From the NCBI RefSeq assembly GCF_023195895.1, contig NZ_JALPRK010000021.1:1-64000 (forward strand): a stretch of 64,000 bases of DNA, in the 5' to 3' direction. The notes beneath the pieces are model-generated. The model was not told the DNA's origin. It was given only the letters and a program-made list of their open reading frames with translations, and made no database searches. Within the stretch, counting starts at the first letter, position 1; each line of letters begins with the position of its first letter. Source of the stretch: Paenibacillus mellifer. Its GTDB lineage: Bacteria; Bacillota; Bacilli; Paenibacillales; Paenibacillaceae. Shown here piece by piece: positions 1 to 7,851 of the stretch. A program made the position numbers and the translations under genes.

Positions 1-24
1 AGCTGCCCCAAGGGGCAGCTTCTT
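1..24 (+). terminator. Hairpin at window edge, possible terminator
   Basis: A perfect 9-bp inverted repeat (AGCTGCCCC / GGGGCAGCT, 2-nt loop) is followed by a weak T-rich stretch. It could end a gene lying left of the window. Confidence 0.4.
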
Positions 25-73
25 TGCGTTGCTGCGCGGGGGTGGTGCGGTTGCGGTGCGGTTGCGGTTATGG

Positions 74-253
74 AATGTTGCAATAAGTGCAACATTATTC
101 GCGCAGCCCTCCGGGTTTCAGTCGATATGCTGCAGAAAGTGCAACATTTCGGGGCTACAGCGCCTTGGAGTTCGGGAAATGTTGCTTAGAATGCAACATT
201 TCCTGGATATTCAGGCGATCTGGGACTGAAATCTTGATTAAAATGCAACATTC
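74..253. repeat. Tandem array of four boxes, 52-bp period
   Basis: The 9-bp word TGCAACATT occurs at 88, 140, 192 and 244, exactly 52 bp apart each time. The first and third copies are right arms of hairpins (AATGTTGCA/TGCAACATT at 74-96; GAAATGTTGC/GCAACATTTC at 176-202). The sequence between boxes is largely not conserved. The array fills the gap downstream of the minus-strand MFS gene. No protein-coding potential was recognised. Confidence 0.75.
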
Positions 254-300
254 CGACAACCGACAAGGCTGCGGGAAAGCGGTCGGCTCACCGTCTGCGC

Positions 301-1596
301 CTATGCGGCGTCGATAAACCCTTTGCGGCCGGCGGCGTAGCCGAACAGGGCGGTTAAGATCGACACTCCGGTGATGACGGCAAGCGGGGTGTCCCAACTG
401 CCGCTAAGGTCATGGAGGTAGCCGAATAGCGTTGGGCCGAACGCGGCTAGGATGTAACCGACCGATTGCGCCATGCCCGACAGGGCGCTGGCCTGCTCCG
501 TCGTTCGTGAGCGAAGTGAGAAGAAGACGATCGCTAGGCCGAAGGTTGAACCGGAGCCGATCCCAAGCAAGAGGATGAAGAGGGCGGCCAGGGATACCGG
601 CCCTGCCCAGATGCCGCCGAAGCCGATCACGCATAAAGCGGCGGTGGCGGCGGTCAGCCATTTCTGGCTGTCGGACCGTGCGGCCAGCAGCGGCATCACG
701 AACGAGCCGGCCATACTGATCAGCTGCATGAGCGACAGCATCCAACCGGCTTGTTCGGCACTCATTCCCCGTTCCTGCAGGATGTCCGGCAGCCAGGAAA
801 TGCTGACGTAAAACAGGATCGACTGGAAGCCCATAAACATCGTTACCAGCCATGCAACTGGTGAGCGCCAGATGCGAAGGCGTGGAACAGCGGTTGTTTT
901 ACTCTGGGTGGATGTAGGGCTTGTCCGGTCGCTGGATACCGCCGCTTCTGGGATGCGAGAGCGGCTTGTAGCCTCCGCGGCTTGGCCCTTGCCGCCGGGC
1001 GCTTTGGCACGCCGTGGCAATAGAGGTAGCCAGACGAGGGCGCCGACCGCCGTTAAGGCAACCCAAATGGTCAACGCGCCGCGCCACCCGAGCGGTCCTT
1101 GGGACAGCGGTACGCTGATCCCGGAGGAGATCGCCGCCCAGAAGGTCAGGCACGTGGTGAACAGGCTGGTCATCAATCCGACTTGCTGCGGAAAGTCGCG
1201 TTTGATCAGCCCGGGCAGCAGCACGTTGCCGATGGCAATGGCGATGCCGACTAGCGCGGTACCGGCAAATAACGCGGTCACGGACGGCAGCGAACGGACG
1301 AGAATACCGCCGGTCATCAGGATCATGCTGAAGAATAACGTCCGCTCGATCCCGAACTTTGCGGACAAGCCCGGCGCAGCCAACGCGAACACCGCGAAGG
1401 CGATTAGCGGTAGCGTCGTCAGCATACCCGACAGCGTATGCGACAAGCCGGTGGTTGCTTCGATTTCGCCGATGATGGCACCTACCCCGGTGATAGGGGA
1501 TCGCAAGGCCGCAGCGGTTAGCAGAACCGCGGTGACCAACAGCCAGGTGGAGGCGCTGCGGGCAGGGTTCAATGTGGGGGCGATCGATTTATTCAT
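301..1596 (-). CDS. MFS transporter, CynX/NimT type
   Basis: A 431-residue polytopic membrane protein with about 12 hydrophobic segments split by a hydrophilic central loop (about residues 195-245). The N-terminal half carries the LRSPITGVG stretch typical of the CynX/NimT/YeaN branch of the major facilitator superfamily, whose members include a cyanate transporter and a 2-nitroimidazole exporter. It is therefore probably a proton-driven efflux or uptake carrier in the cytoplasmic membrane; the substrate cannot be told from sequence. The gene stands alone, is read leftward, and is divergent from the nuclease gene. The ATG at 1596 is preceded on the minus strand by an AGGAGG-like site (AGCGAAGGAGGC). 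The length is normal for the family. Confidence 0.85.
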   Translation of the reverse strand: MNKSIAPTLNPARSASTWLLVTAVLLTAAALRSPITGVGAIIGEIEATTGLSHTLSGMLTTLPLIAFAVFALAAPGLSAKFGIERTLFFSMILMTGGILVRSLPSVTALFAGTALVGIAIAIGNVLLPGLIKRDFPQQVGLMTSLFTTCLTFWAAISSGISVPLSQGPLGWRGALTIWVALTAVGALVWLPLLPRRAKAPGGKGQAAEATSRSRIPEAAVSSDRTSPTSTQSKTTAVPRLRIWRSPVAWLVTMFMGFQSILFYVSISWLPDILQERGMSAEQAGWMLSLMQLISMAGSFVMPLLAARSDSQKWLTAATAALCVIGFGGIWAGPVSLAALFILLLGIGSGSTFGLAIVFFSLRSRTTEQASALSGMAQSVGYILAAFGPTLFGYLHDLSGSWDTPLAVITGVSILTALFGYAAGRKGFIDAA

Positions 1597-1625
1597 AGTA
1601 GAGGAAGCCTCCTTCGCTCATTACC

Positions 1626-1778
1626 TTAGTTAGTTTGGAAGTGGGAAGTTTATTTTATGTAGTGAATTGATCATGAAGTGATGTAATACGTCAGACGCAG
1701 ACCAGTATACTTCAAGTTACCTTGTGCAGCAACTCAGACGTCTGCGTGGAGAACTGCACTTATGGGCAAACTAACTAA
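1626..1778. repeat. Intergenic inverted repeats
   Basis: A 12-bp perfect inverted repeat (TTAGTTAGTTTG at 1626-1637, CAAACTAACTAA at 1767-1778) encloses about 130 bp. Inside are CAGACGCAGAC (about 1692) and the 10-bp palindrome CAGACGTCTG (1735-1744). This lies in the 326-bp gap between the MFS gene and the nuclease gene. It could be a small inverted-repeat insertion or an operator region. Confidence 0.5.
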
Positions 1779-1840
1779 TGGAGAAGTGGAAGAATTTCGC
1801 AGGCTTGTGGTAGAATGGGACATAGACAAGTAAATAATTC

Positions 1841-1902
1841 GTGAAGCACACGCCTATTGTTGTCGGATGAAATATCCGCGACGGAAGGCGTTTTTATTTT
1901 TT
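1841..1902 (+). promoter_or_regulatory. GTGAAGCACAC leader with attenuator-like terminator
   Basis: GTGAAGCACACGCC is followed by a hairpin: outer stem ACGCCT/AGGCGT, inner stem GTCGGAT/ATCCGCGAC, then a T-rich run. The hairpin ends about 20 bp before the nuclease start codon, upstream of its GGAGGAGG site. The same 5' word and the same architecture precede the second nuclease gene (11720-11790, minus strand) and stand alone at 22203-22249. Control by premature termination is inferred. Confidence 0.6.
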
Positions 1903-1922
1903 CTACGGAGGAGGTTATTGAG

Positions 1923-2588
1923 ATGGGATTTCAGGAGACGCATGCATTGTGGCTTAGCGATCATTTGAGTCGTCGGGAAGGGGAGAGGGAACGGAGACTA
2001 CAGGAGGGCCACGGGCACGCGGAAAAGGCATTTGTCGAAAAAGTGTGGTGGCCCGCCTTCGGGCATTTCCGCCATCTTCATCCCGAATATGAAGTGACGG
2101 ACTTTAAAGATGGGATGCGCTATCTCGACTTTGCTTACCTTCGCTCGGGAGTGCAGCTGGCGATCGAAATCGACGGGTTTGGCCCCCATTTGCGAAACAT
2201 CAGCCGCGACCGCTTCTCGGACCAATGCCGGCGGCAAAACGACCTGATCCTGGACGGTTGGAAAGTGTTGCGCTTTACCTACGATGACGTCAGCGACAAT
2301 CCTAGCTACTGCCAGCAGACACTACAGCAGTTTATGGGGAGGTGGTTGGGGGAGGGGGAGACTTTATTTCAGGCTAACTATCATGAGAAGGAGCTGATTC
2401 GTCTGTTCCTACGGTTGGGAAGACCTCTAACACCGGGGGATATTTGCTTAACGATGGGAGTGGAGAACAAAACGGCGCGTAAATGGTTACGACAAATGGT
2501 GGAGAAACAGTGGATCCAACCAGCTAGTGGAAGCGTACGAGTGCGTACTTATCAACTTTTGCTCGACGCCAAACGGCTTATCCTGTAA
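1923..2588 (+). CDS. PD-(D/E)XK/Vsr-like nuclease with C-terminal helix-turn-helix (paralogue A)
   Basis: A 221-residue protein. The centre reads YLDFAYL, then LAIEIDGFGPH, then a basic helix and WKVLRFTYDDV. This order (Asp, Glu-X-Asp, then a hydrophobic strand) matches DUF559/Vsr-like restriction-fold endonuclease domains. The last roughly 65 residues, around LTPGDICLTMGVENKTARKW, look like a winged helix for DNA binding. The start at 1923 is chosen because GGAGGAGG lies just before it and the paralogue at 11042-11692 starts at the same place relative to its domain. The gene follows a conserved leader hairpin and is followed within about 10 bp by a four-box repeat. The exact role (repair, restriction, or repeat mobilisation) is unknown; the nuclease call is inferred from motif order only. 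Confidence 0.6.
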   Translation: MGFQETHALWLSDHLSRREGERERRLQEGHGHAEKAFVEKVWWPAFGHFRHLHPEYEVTDFKDGMRYLDFAYLRSGVQLAIEIDGFGPHLRNISRDRFSDQCRRQNDLILDGWKVLRFTYDDVSDNPSYCQQTLQQFMGRWLGEGETLFQANYHEKELIRLFLRLGRPLTPGDICLTMGVENKTARKWLRQMVEKQWIQPASGSVRVRTYQLLLDAKRLIL

Positions 2589-2596
2589 CTTGAGAT

Positions 2597-2800
2597 GAAA
2601 TAGCGCCGTTTTATGGTCTTATTTGACTCGCCAAGACAATTTCCGGGGAAATAACGGTAAAAAATGTCCTTATTGCTGGTGAGAAGTCGCGATCGACGCG
2701 AGTTTTGACTTCACATCGTAAAATAACGCCATAATATTCCCTTATATCGGTGATGAGGTGTGAATTTGACGAAATAGCGCCCTTTTTACCGTTATGATAA
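2597..2800. repeat. Four-box intergenic element, family 2
   Basis: Boxes begin at 2599, 2650, 2722 and 2773, giving 51-bp spacing within each pair. Each is an imperfect palindrome of the type AAATARCG(N)CTTATTT. The related element at 61740-61930 has the same pattern. It starts about 10 bp after the nuclease stop codon. Confidence 0.65.
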
Positions 2801-2810
2801 GTTGTTAGTA

Positions 2811-2834
2811 GTTAGGGGGCAGAGCCCCCCTAAC
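2811..2834 (-). terminator. Candidate terminator of the VanW gene
   Basis: A GC-rich hairpin (GTTAGGGGG / CCCCCTAAC with a short loop) lies directly after the stop codon of the minus-strand gene. The T tract is poor, so termination efficiency is uncertain. Confidence 0.4.
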
Positions 2835-2835
2835 C

Positions 2836-4368
2836 TCACCGGAAATTCGGACCGGTTACACCGTCCTCTAAGATTTGCTTAGGCGGGCGCTCTGACGGCG
2901 CACTCTCAGGACGTCCGCTCTTATTGCTATTGTTAGAGTTACCGCCACTAGCCGCCCCCCCTTTGGTATCGTGCACGGCGATCACCGTTGGCTGTGCCGG
3001 GTACGTGTCCTTGGAGATCAGCGTGCGCTCGACTGTGCGCCCATCCACCTTCTTGAGGCGATACGTTTCAACGATATACCCCTGTTTCCCGCGTACCAGC
3101 ACTTGACGGCTCCCGACGGGGAGCGAAGTGTTTGCGACATATTTGTTGGGCGGAGGGAGGATCTCCGTCGTGCGGGATTCAAGCGAGTAACTGATGTTCT
3201 CCGGGATGTCGCCGAACAGCTTAACGGTGAGTTCGCGATTCTCCACCGTAGCGCGGATCAGGAGATGGTGGCCGGAGGTGTTCTTGAAGCGGAAGTTAAT
3301 GTAGCCCTTGGCGAACGTGGCATCTTGACCTTTGGGCAAGTAGCTGACCGGCAGGGAGTGATTCCGCCGCTCCACGATCGACAGCCCGGCGCGAACCGCT
3401 GCATTGTAGAGCGTGCTCGACACCTGACAAATGCCGCCGCCGACCCCGGGCACCAGTCTGCCCCCGAAGATCACCGGGGCTTCCTGGAACCCGAACGTCT
3501 TCTCGGCATATTCGATCGCTTCGCCGTAATCGAAAATGTCACCCGGGGCCAGCACGATCCCATCAATACTGCGGGCCGCCGAGTCAACGTTATGCACCCG
3601 CCCGACCCCGCTGGTCCGCAGACTGGTGGAGAATTGGACGATTTTGCGGCGGATGCCTTCTTTTTTGAGCAGATCTACGGTGACCTTGGGCTGCACGGTT
3701 TTCAGCGGCACGGTAAATCGCAGCGTTGGAAGCTGTTTCGACAAAGACAAAGACAACGTTTCCTGTGTCGGCATTGGTTCATGCCATGAATTCTTTTCCA
3801 ACCGACGTACTTCCTCCCCAAGCTGCTTTGGCACTGTCTCCAACAAGCGATCCCAGTCGATACGTTTCACTGCGATCCCCGGCTGGTAGCGGATCTGATC
3901 CTGGGGCGTAATCGTCCGTACGGCGTTAACCGGAGAACCAAACAACGATTTTTCCCATTCAGGAGTAAACACCGCCTGCAGTTTCCGAGGATCAAAGGTT
4001 AAGGTAAGCATCCACTGTCGATCAAAGTCTCTTCGCGTTCGCACCCTCTCCCACAAAGATCCTTCGCTCAGTCGACGCACCTCCTCGCGAAACGGCTCGG
4101 CTCCAAACGTCACCCCGGCTTCCGCCCAGGTCATGGTTTTCACACTGCCGTCCACCGTAAACACGACCTTCTTCTGGCTTAACGCGGCAATCTCTTGGTC
4201 AAGCAGTTGCAGGGCTTCCTCCCGATGGCGTCGGCCTAGCTCCAATCCGGCCACAAGGGTGCCTGGAGGCAAGCTGTCCTGCGAAACATATAAAGTTAAC
4301 GCTCCCCAAAACGCCGTGCCGAGGAGCCCAACACAAAGGAAGATCATTGCCAAATGTTTCTTTTTCAT
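2836..4368 (-). CDS. VanW family protein with G5 domain
   Basis: A 510-residue exported or membrane-anchored protein. Residues about 8-30 form an N-terminal hydrophobic segment. After a peptidoglycan-binding-like N-terminal region comes the VanW domain (about residues 255-385), with the family stretch GGGICQVSSTLYNAA and the later NHSLPVSYLPKGQDATF. A G5-like domain follows (about 390-455), and the last roughly 50 residues are Ser/Asn/Gly-rich. VanW proteins occur in vancomycin clusters and widely in Gram-positive envelopes; their biochemistry is unsettled. The gene is monocistronic and divergent from ftsE. Its ATG at 4368 is preceded by AAAGGAG. Cell-wall association is inferred from the domains. 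Confidence 0.85.
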   Translation of the reverse strand: MKKKHLAMIFLCVGLLGTAFWGALTLYVSQDSLPPGTLVAGLELGRRHREEALQLLDQEIAALSQKKVVFTVDGSVKTMTWAEAGVTFGAEPFREEVRRLSEGSLWERVRTRRDFDRQWMLTLTFDPRKLQAVFTPEWEKSLFGSPVNAVRTITPQDQIRYQPGIAVKRIDWDRLLETVPKQLGEEVRRLEKNSWHEPMPTQETLSLSLSKQLPTLRFTVPLKTVQPKVTVDLLKKEGIRRKIVQFSTSLRTSGVGRVHNVDSAARSIDGIVLAPGDIFDYGEAIEYAEKTFGFQEAPVIFGGRLVPGVGGGICQVSSTLYNAAVRAGLSIVERRNHSLPVSYLPKGQDATFAKGYINFRFKNTSGHHLLIRATVENRELTVKLFGDIPENISYSLESRTTEILPPPNKYVANTSLPVGSRQVLVRGKQGYIVETYRLKKVDGRTVERTLISKDTYPAQPTVIAVHDTKGGAASGGNSNNSNKSGRPESAPSERPPKQILEDGVTGPNFR

Positions 4369-4479
4369 AACCGGCTCCTTTATCTAAAGACCTATATTTA
4401 ATAGAAAAGAATGTTGTACAACCATATGTATGATCAAATTATCGAAAACTTTCGGGTACTCAAGAGGTAACATCTTTGT

Positions 4480-4485
4480 TACAAT
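4480..4485 (+). promoter_or_regulatory. Possible -10 box upstream of ftsE
   Basis: TACAAT lies about 110 bp before ftsE in the 229-bp divergent gap with the VanW gene. The matching -35 is weak, so this is only a candidate. Confidence 0.25.
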
Positions 4486-4597
4486 AAAAATCGGACTTCA
4501 AGGAAATTACTCAGGTTTTAAAGGAATTGGCAGGAACATGTCGAATGTAAAAAAGGGTCATCTACAGAACGGAATCATAGATCTAGGACGTGATTAA

Positions 4598-5284
4598 GTG
4601 ATAGAAATGCAGGATGTCTGGAAGACATATCCGAATGGAACCCACGCCCTTAAAGGCGTTTCGATCAAAATTGATCGTAATGAATTCGTATATTTGGTTG
4701 GTCCCTCCGGCGCAGGGAAATCGACATTTATGAAACTAATTTACCGGGAAGAAGTGCCCACGAAAGGGCAAATTTCCGTCAATGGTTTTAATATTGGCAA
4801 GCTCAAACCTCGCAAAATTCCCTATGTGCGCCGAAATATCGGGGTTATTTTTCAAGATTTCCGACTGCTTCCGAAGCTCTCGGCCTACGAAAATGTCGCC
4901 TTTGCTTTGGAGGTCATCGAAGCCCCTAAGAAGATTATCAAGAAACGCGTGATGGAAGTGCTCGACCTTGTCGGGCTGAAAAATAAAGCCAATCGCGATC
5001 CTTCCCAACTTTCCGGCGGAGAGCAGCAACGTGTGGCAATCGCCCGGGCGATCGTTAATAATCCGTCCGTCATTATTGCGGACGAGCCTACGGGGAACCT
5101 TGATCCTGAGACCTCCTGGGGGATCATGCAGCTGCTGGATGAAATCAATTTCCGCGGAACCACCATCGTTATGGCTACCCACAACAAAGAAATCGTGAAC
5201 ACGATGCGCAAACGCGTTATCGCGATCGAACACGGCAACATCGTGCGAGACCAGCTGAGAGGGGAATACGGTTATGAATATTAG
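4598..5284 (+). CDS. ftsE: Cell-division ATP-binding protein FtsE
   Basis: A 228-residue ABC ATPase, the usual FtsE length. Walker A is GPSGAGKST (about residues 36-44), the signature is LSGGEQQR, and Walker B is [10 protein letters not shown]. FtsE pairs with the membrane protein FtsX and uses ATP to drive peptidoglycan hydrolase activation at the cell surface, in division or elongation. The start is GTG at 4598 with an upstream AGGA. The gene overlaps ftsX by 11 bp, which indicates translational coupling. An M23 hydrolase with a coiled coil follows ftsX, as expected for the target of the complex. Confidence 0.96.
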   Translation: MIEMQDVWKTYPNGTHALKGVSIKIDRNEFVYLVGPSGAGKSTFMKLIYREEVPTKGQISVNGFNIGKLKPRKIPYVRRNIGVIFQDFRLLPKLSAYENVAFALEVIEAPKKIIKKRVMEVLDLVGLKNKANRDPSQLSGGEQQRVAIARAIVNNPSVIIADEPTGNLDPETSWGIMQLLDEINFRGTTIVMATHNKEIVNTMRKRVIAIEHGNIVRDQLRGEYGYEY

Positions 5285-6188
5285 CACCTTCTTGCGGCAT
5301 TTTCGGGAAGGCGCAAAGAGCGTATTCCGCAACGGTTGGATGTCGGTGGCGTCCGTGACCTCGATCATCGTCTCACTGCTCATCTTGGGCGTGTTTACCT
5401 TGCTTGTGTTGAATGTCAATGCGTTTGCCGATGAAGCGGACAGCCAGGTACAGATCAAGGCCTACTTGAACTCGGATGTGACGGAAGCCGTACGAGATCA
5501 GGTGTACAACGACATTGGCTCGATGGAAGAAGTCAGCAAAGTTACCCTGATCCCCAAAGCCGAAGGGTTAAAGGACTTCCGGGAGAAGCTTGGCGAGGAA
5601 GGCAAGGACTTGCTCGAGGGCTACGACGAAACGACGAACCCGATCCCAGACACCTTCGAGGTTCAAGTGATTGAGCCGACGACTGCCCCTTATGTTGCGA
5701 GCAAGATTACCGCACTTAACGATAAGTACGAGGAGAAGCCGATCTATAAAGTCAATTACGGTCAAGGCACGGTGGAGAAATTGTTCAAAATCACCCGGGC
5801 GATCCGCAATATCGGATTCGCTTTCGTGGCCGGACTAGGCTTGATGGCGATGTTCCTCATCTCCAACACGATTCGGGTAACGATTCTGGCCCGTCGCCGC
5901 GAGATCGGCATCATGAAGTTGGTTGGCGCGACGAACACCTTTATTCGGTGGCCGTTTTTCGTGGAGGGCGCGTTGATCGGCTTGATCGGGTCGTTGATCA
6001 CCGTAGGCGTGTTGTTCTTCAGTTACAACGAGCTGGTGTCTTCGGTGAAAGCCGACGTCACGTTGGCCATTCAGTTAGTTCCATTAAGTGAGATCGGCCT
6101 GGAATTGGGCGGCTTGCTTGTTGGTTTAGGATTCCTGATCGGAGTTTGGGGAAGTACGATGTCGATCCGGAAGTTTTTGAAGGTGTAG
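5274..6188 (+). CDS. ftsX: Cell-division permease-like protein FtsX
   Basis: A 304-residue membrane protein with one N-terminal transmembrane segment (about residues 22-45), a large extracellular loop (about 50-170), then three more transmembrane segments, the FtsX topology. The FtsX/MacB-type stretch ARRREIGIMKLVGAT sits after the second segment. FtsX relays FtsE ATPase cycles to an extracellular peptidoglycan hydrolase. The gene overlaps ftsE by 11 bp and starts with ATG after a GAGAGGGG site inside ftsE. Confidence 0.96.
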   Translation: MNISTFLRHFREGAKSVFRNGWMSVASVTSIIVSLLILGVFTLLVLNVNAFADEADSQVQIKAYLNSDVTEAVRDQVYNDIGSMEEVSKVTLIPKAEGLKDFREKLGEEGKDLLEGYDETTNPIPDTFEVQVIEPTTAPYVASKITALNDKYEEKPIYKVNYGQGTVEKLFKITRAIRNIGFAFVAGLGLMAMFLISNTIRVTILARRREIGIMKLVGATNTFIRWPFFVEGALIGLIGSLITVGVLFFSYNELVSSVKADVTLAIQLVPLSEIGLELGGLLVGLGFLIGVWGSTMSIRKFLKV

Positions 6189-6248
6189 TGCACCGCGATC
6201 AAAAGCCGTAATTTTTAACTACCTTATATGAAGGATGGGGAAACGAAG

Positions 6249-7466
6249 TTGAAGAAATGGATAACCACGATCACCGTTGTCGCATTAGCCGCTTTAATCT
6301 TCCAACCTACCGAAGGTTTCGCTAAAACGAAAACCATCAGCCAGATCGATAAAGAGCTGAAGCAGCTTCAGGAACAGGCCAAACAAGCTAAAAAACAACA
6401 GGAAAATGCTGCTAATCAGAAGCAAGAAGCGCAGCATTACGTCAATAAAAACACTAATTACCTGAAACAATTGATGGGACAGATCGAGGTCGTCAGCAAC
6501 GAGTTGACTCAAATTTCGCTGGACATTGATAAGACGGAGCAGGACCTGCACACGACCGGGGAGAAATTGGACCAGACCCAGGCGCGAATCGAGGAACGTT
6601 CGCATTTGCTCGACACCCGCGTTCGGTTGATGTATACGGATGGCGTCGTTTCCTATCTGGACGTGCTATTGTCCTCCACCAGTTTTACTGATTTTCTGGA
6701 GCGGGCTGACTCCCTTCAGGCCATTGCCAATCAGGACCACGTCCTTCTGGATGAGCACAAGCGGGATAAGGAGCTGATCGTGCAGCAACAACAACAGCTG
6801 GAGCAGGATTATGCGAAAGTGAAGCAGTTGTATGCAGAAGCTGAATCTCGTAAAAGCGATTTGGAATCCAAGGAAAACGAGAAGCAGCAGCTGATCGCGA
6901 AATACAATGCCGACATCGAACAATCCGAAGATATCAGCGAAGAACAAGAAGCACTCCTGATTGAGCTGGCAACGAAACGGGCTGCGTTGGAGCAAGAGAA
7001 GAACAAGGTGAAGGCGGCTCAGGTTTACAAATATAAGAAAAGTTCTAACGGTTCGGGCGGATTCAAAGGCAACGGCGGTTCGTTTGGATTGCCGGTGGAC
7101 GGCGCAAGAATTTCTTCCGGGTACGGTACGCGGATCCATCCGATTACCGGCGTGAAGAAAAAACATACCGGCGTGGATTTCGCGGCCCCTCAAGGCACGG
7201 ATATCCATGCGGCGGAGGATGGTGTCGTTATCGTCGCGGAATGGTGGAGTGGGTACGGTAACACGGTGATCATCGACCACGGCGACAACGTATGGACGCT
7301 CTACGGCCATATCCGCAACGGCGGAATTAAAGTAGAAAAAGGCGAGCAGGTCAAGAAAGGCGAAAAAATCGCCGAAGTGGGAAGCACCGGAAACTCAACT
7401 GGGCCGCATTGCCACTTTGAAGTCCGGATTAACGGAAACCCGGTAGACCCAATGCCTTATTTGTAA
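6249..7466 (+). CDS. M23 peptidase with coiled coil (EnvC/PcsB-like)
   Basis: About 405 residues. A signal peptide (about 1-26) is followed by a long Gln/Lys/Glu-rich coiled coil (about 30-260), a Gly/Ser linker, and a C-terminal LytM/M23 domain (about 280-400). The zinc and catalytic residues look intact: HTGVDFAAP gives the His/Asp pair and GPHCHFEV the HxH. That implies a real murein endopeptidase rather than a degenerate activator such as E. coli EnvC. Position directly after ftsEX suggests it is the hydrolase controlled by that complex. TTG at 6249 is chosen because GGATGGGG lies 7-8 nt upstream and translation begins directly with the Lys-rich signal peptide; an in-frame ATG at 6228 lacks a ribosome site. 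Confidence 0.88.
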   Translation: MKKWITTITVVALAALIFQPTEGFAKTKTISQIDKELKQLQEQAKQAKKQQENAANQKQEAQHYVNKNTNYLKQLMGQIEVVSNELTQISLDIDKTEQDLHTTGEKLDQTQARIEERSHLLDTRVRLMYTDGVVSYLDVLLSSTSFTDFLERADSLQAIANQDHVLLDEHKRDKELIVQQQQQLEQDYAKVKQLYAEAESRKSDLESKENEKQQLIAKYNADIEQSEDISEEQEALLIELATKRAALEQEKNKVKAAQVYKYKKSSNGSGGFKGNGGSFGLPVDGARISSGYGTRIHPITGVKKKHTGVDFAAPQGTDIHAAEDGVVIVAEWWSGYGNTVIIDHGDNVWTLYGHIRNGGIKVEKGEQVKKGEKIAEVGSTGNSTGPHCHFEVRINGNPVDPMPYL

Positions 7467-7490
7467 TAAAATAGCTATAGTGTTCGAACG

Positions 7491-7529
7491 AAAACGGATA
7501 CCGCCTCTTTTGAGGCAAGGGTCCGTTTT
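7491..7529. terminator. Terminator after the M23 gene
   Basis: A nested hairpin: AAAACGGA / TCCGTTTT outside and GCCTC / GAGGC inside, with the TTTT run at the 3' end of the outer arm. It is near-symmetrical and could act on either strand. Confidence 0.6.
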
Positions 7530-7557
7530 CCCTGTTTGGTCAGGGTTAATTAGCCCC

Positions 7558-7735
7558 AAGAAGGTTGGATGAAGCTAGAGACTTAAACAGCGGAGCGTAG
7601 TCGTAGGCTACGTGAGCAGCTGAAATGTTTCCGCAGGAAACATGCTTCGGAAGCACACGCTTGGACTCGGCTGAATTCAAGATTCGATGTCGATTAGGCT
7701 CCTTGATAGTGCATCGTGATAAGAAGCCGATTTTA
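7558..7735 (+). repeat. Dispersed ~178-bp leader repeat, copy 1
   Basis: This stretch is closely similar along its length to 16494-16668. Shared blocks include AAGGTTGGATGAAG, AGCGGAGCGTAG, GTTTCCGCAGGAAAC (hairpin), CTTCGGAAGCA (hairpin) and TGAATTCAAGATTCGATG. One copy precedes ctpB and the other uvrA, both in plus orientation and 25-120 bp before the start codon. The conserved hairpins suggest either a structured leader RNA or a small non-autonomous repeat. Confidence 0.75.
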
Positions 7736-7851
7736 AAACAACCTTATATTGTAAATATTTCTCATGGGCGGGACATATACTATGGGACGTTCAATTCGGA
7801 CGGGCCGGGAGGTTCCCCGGCACGTTTATTTTTCGGAGGCGGTGATCAAGG

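Noticed and set aside
74..253. CRISPR-like array from the exact 52-bp period
   Set aside because: Only about 9-12 bp are conserved per unit, far short of a CRISPR repeat; only four units, and no cas genes in the window.
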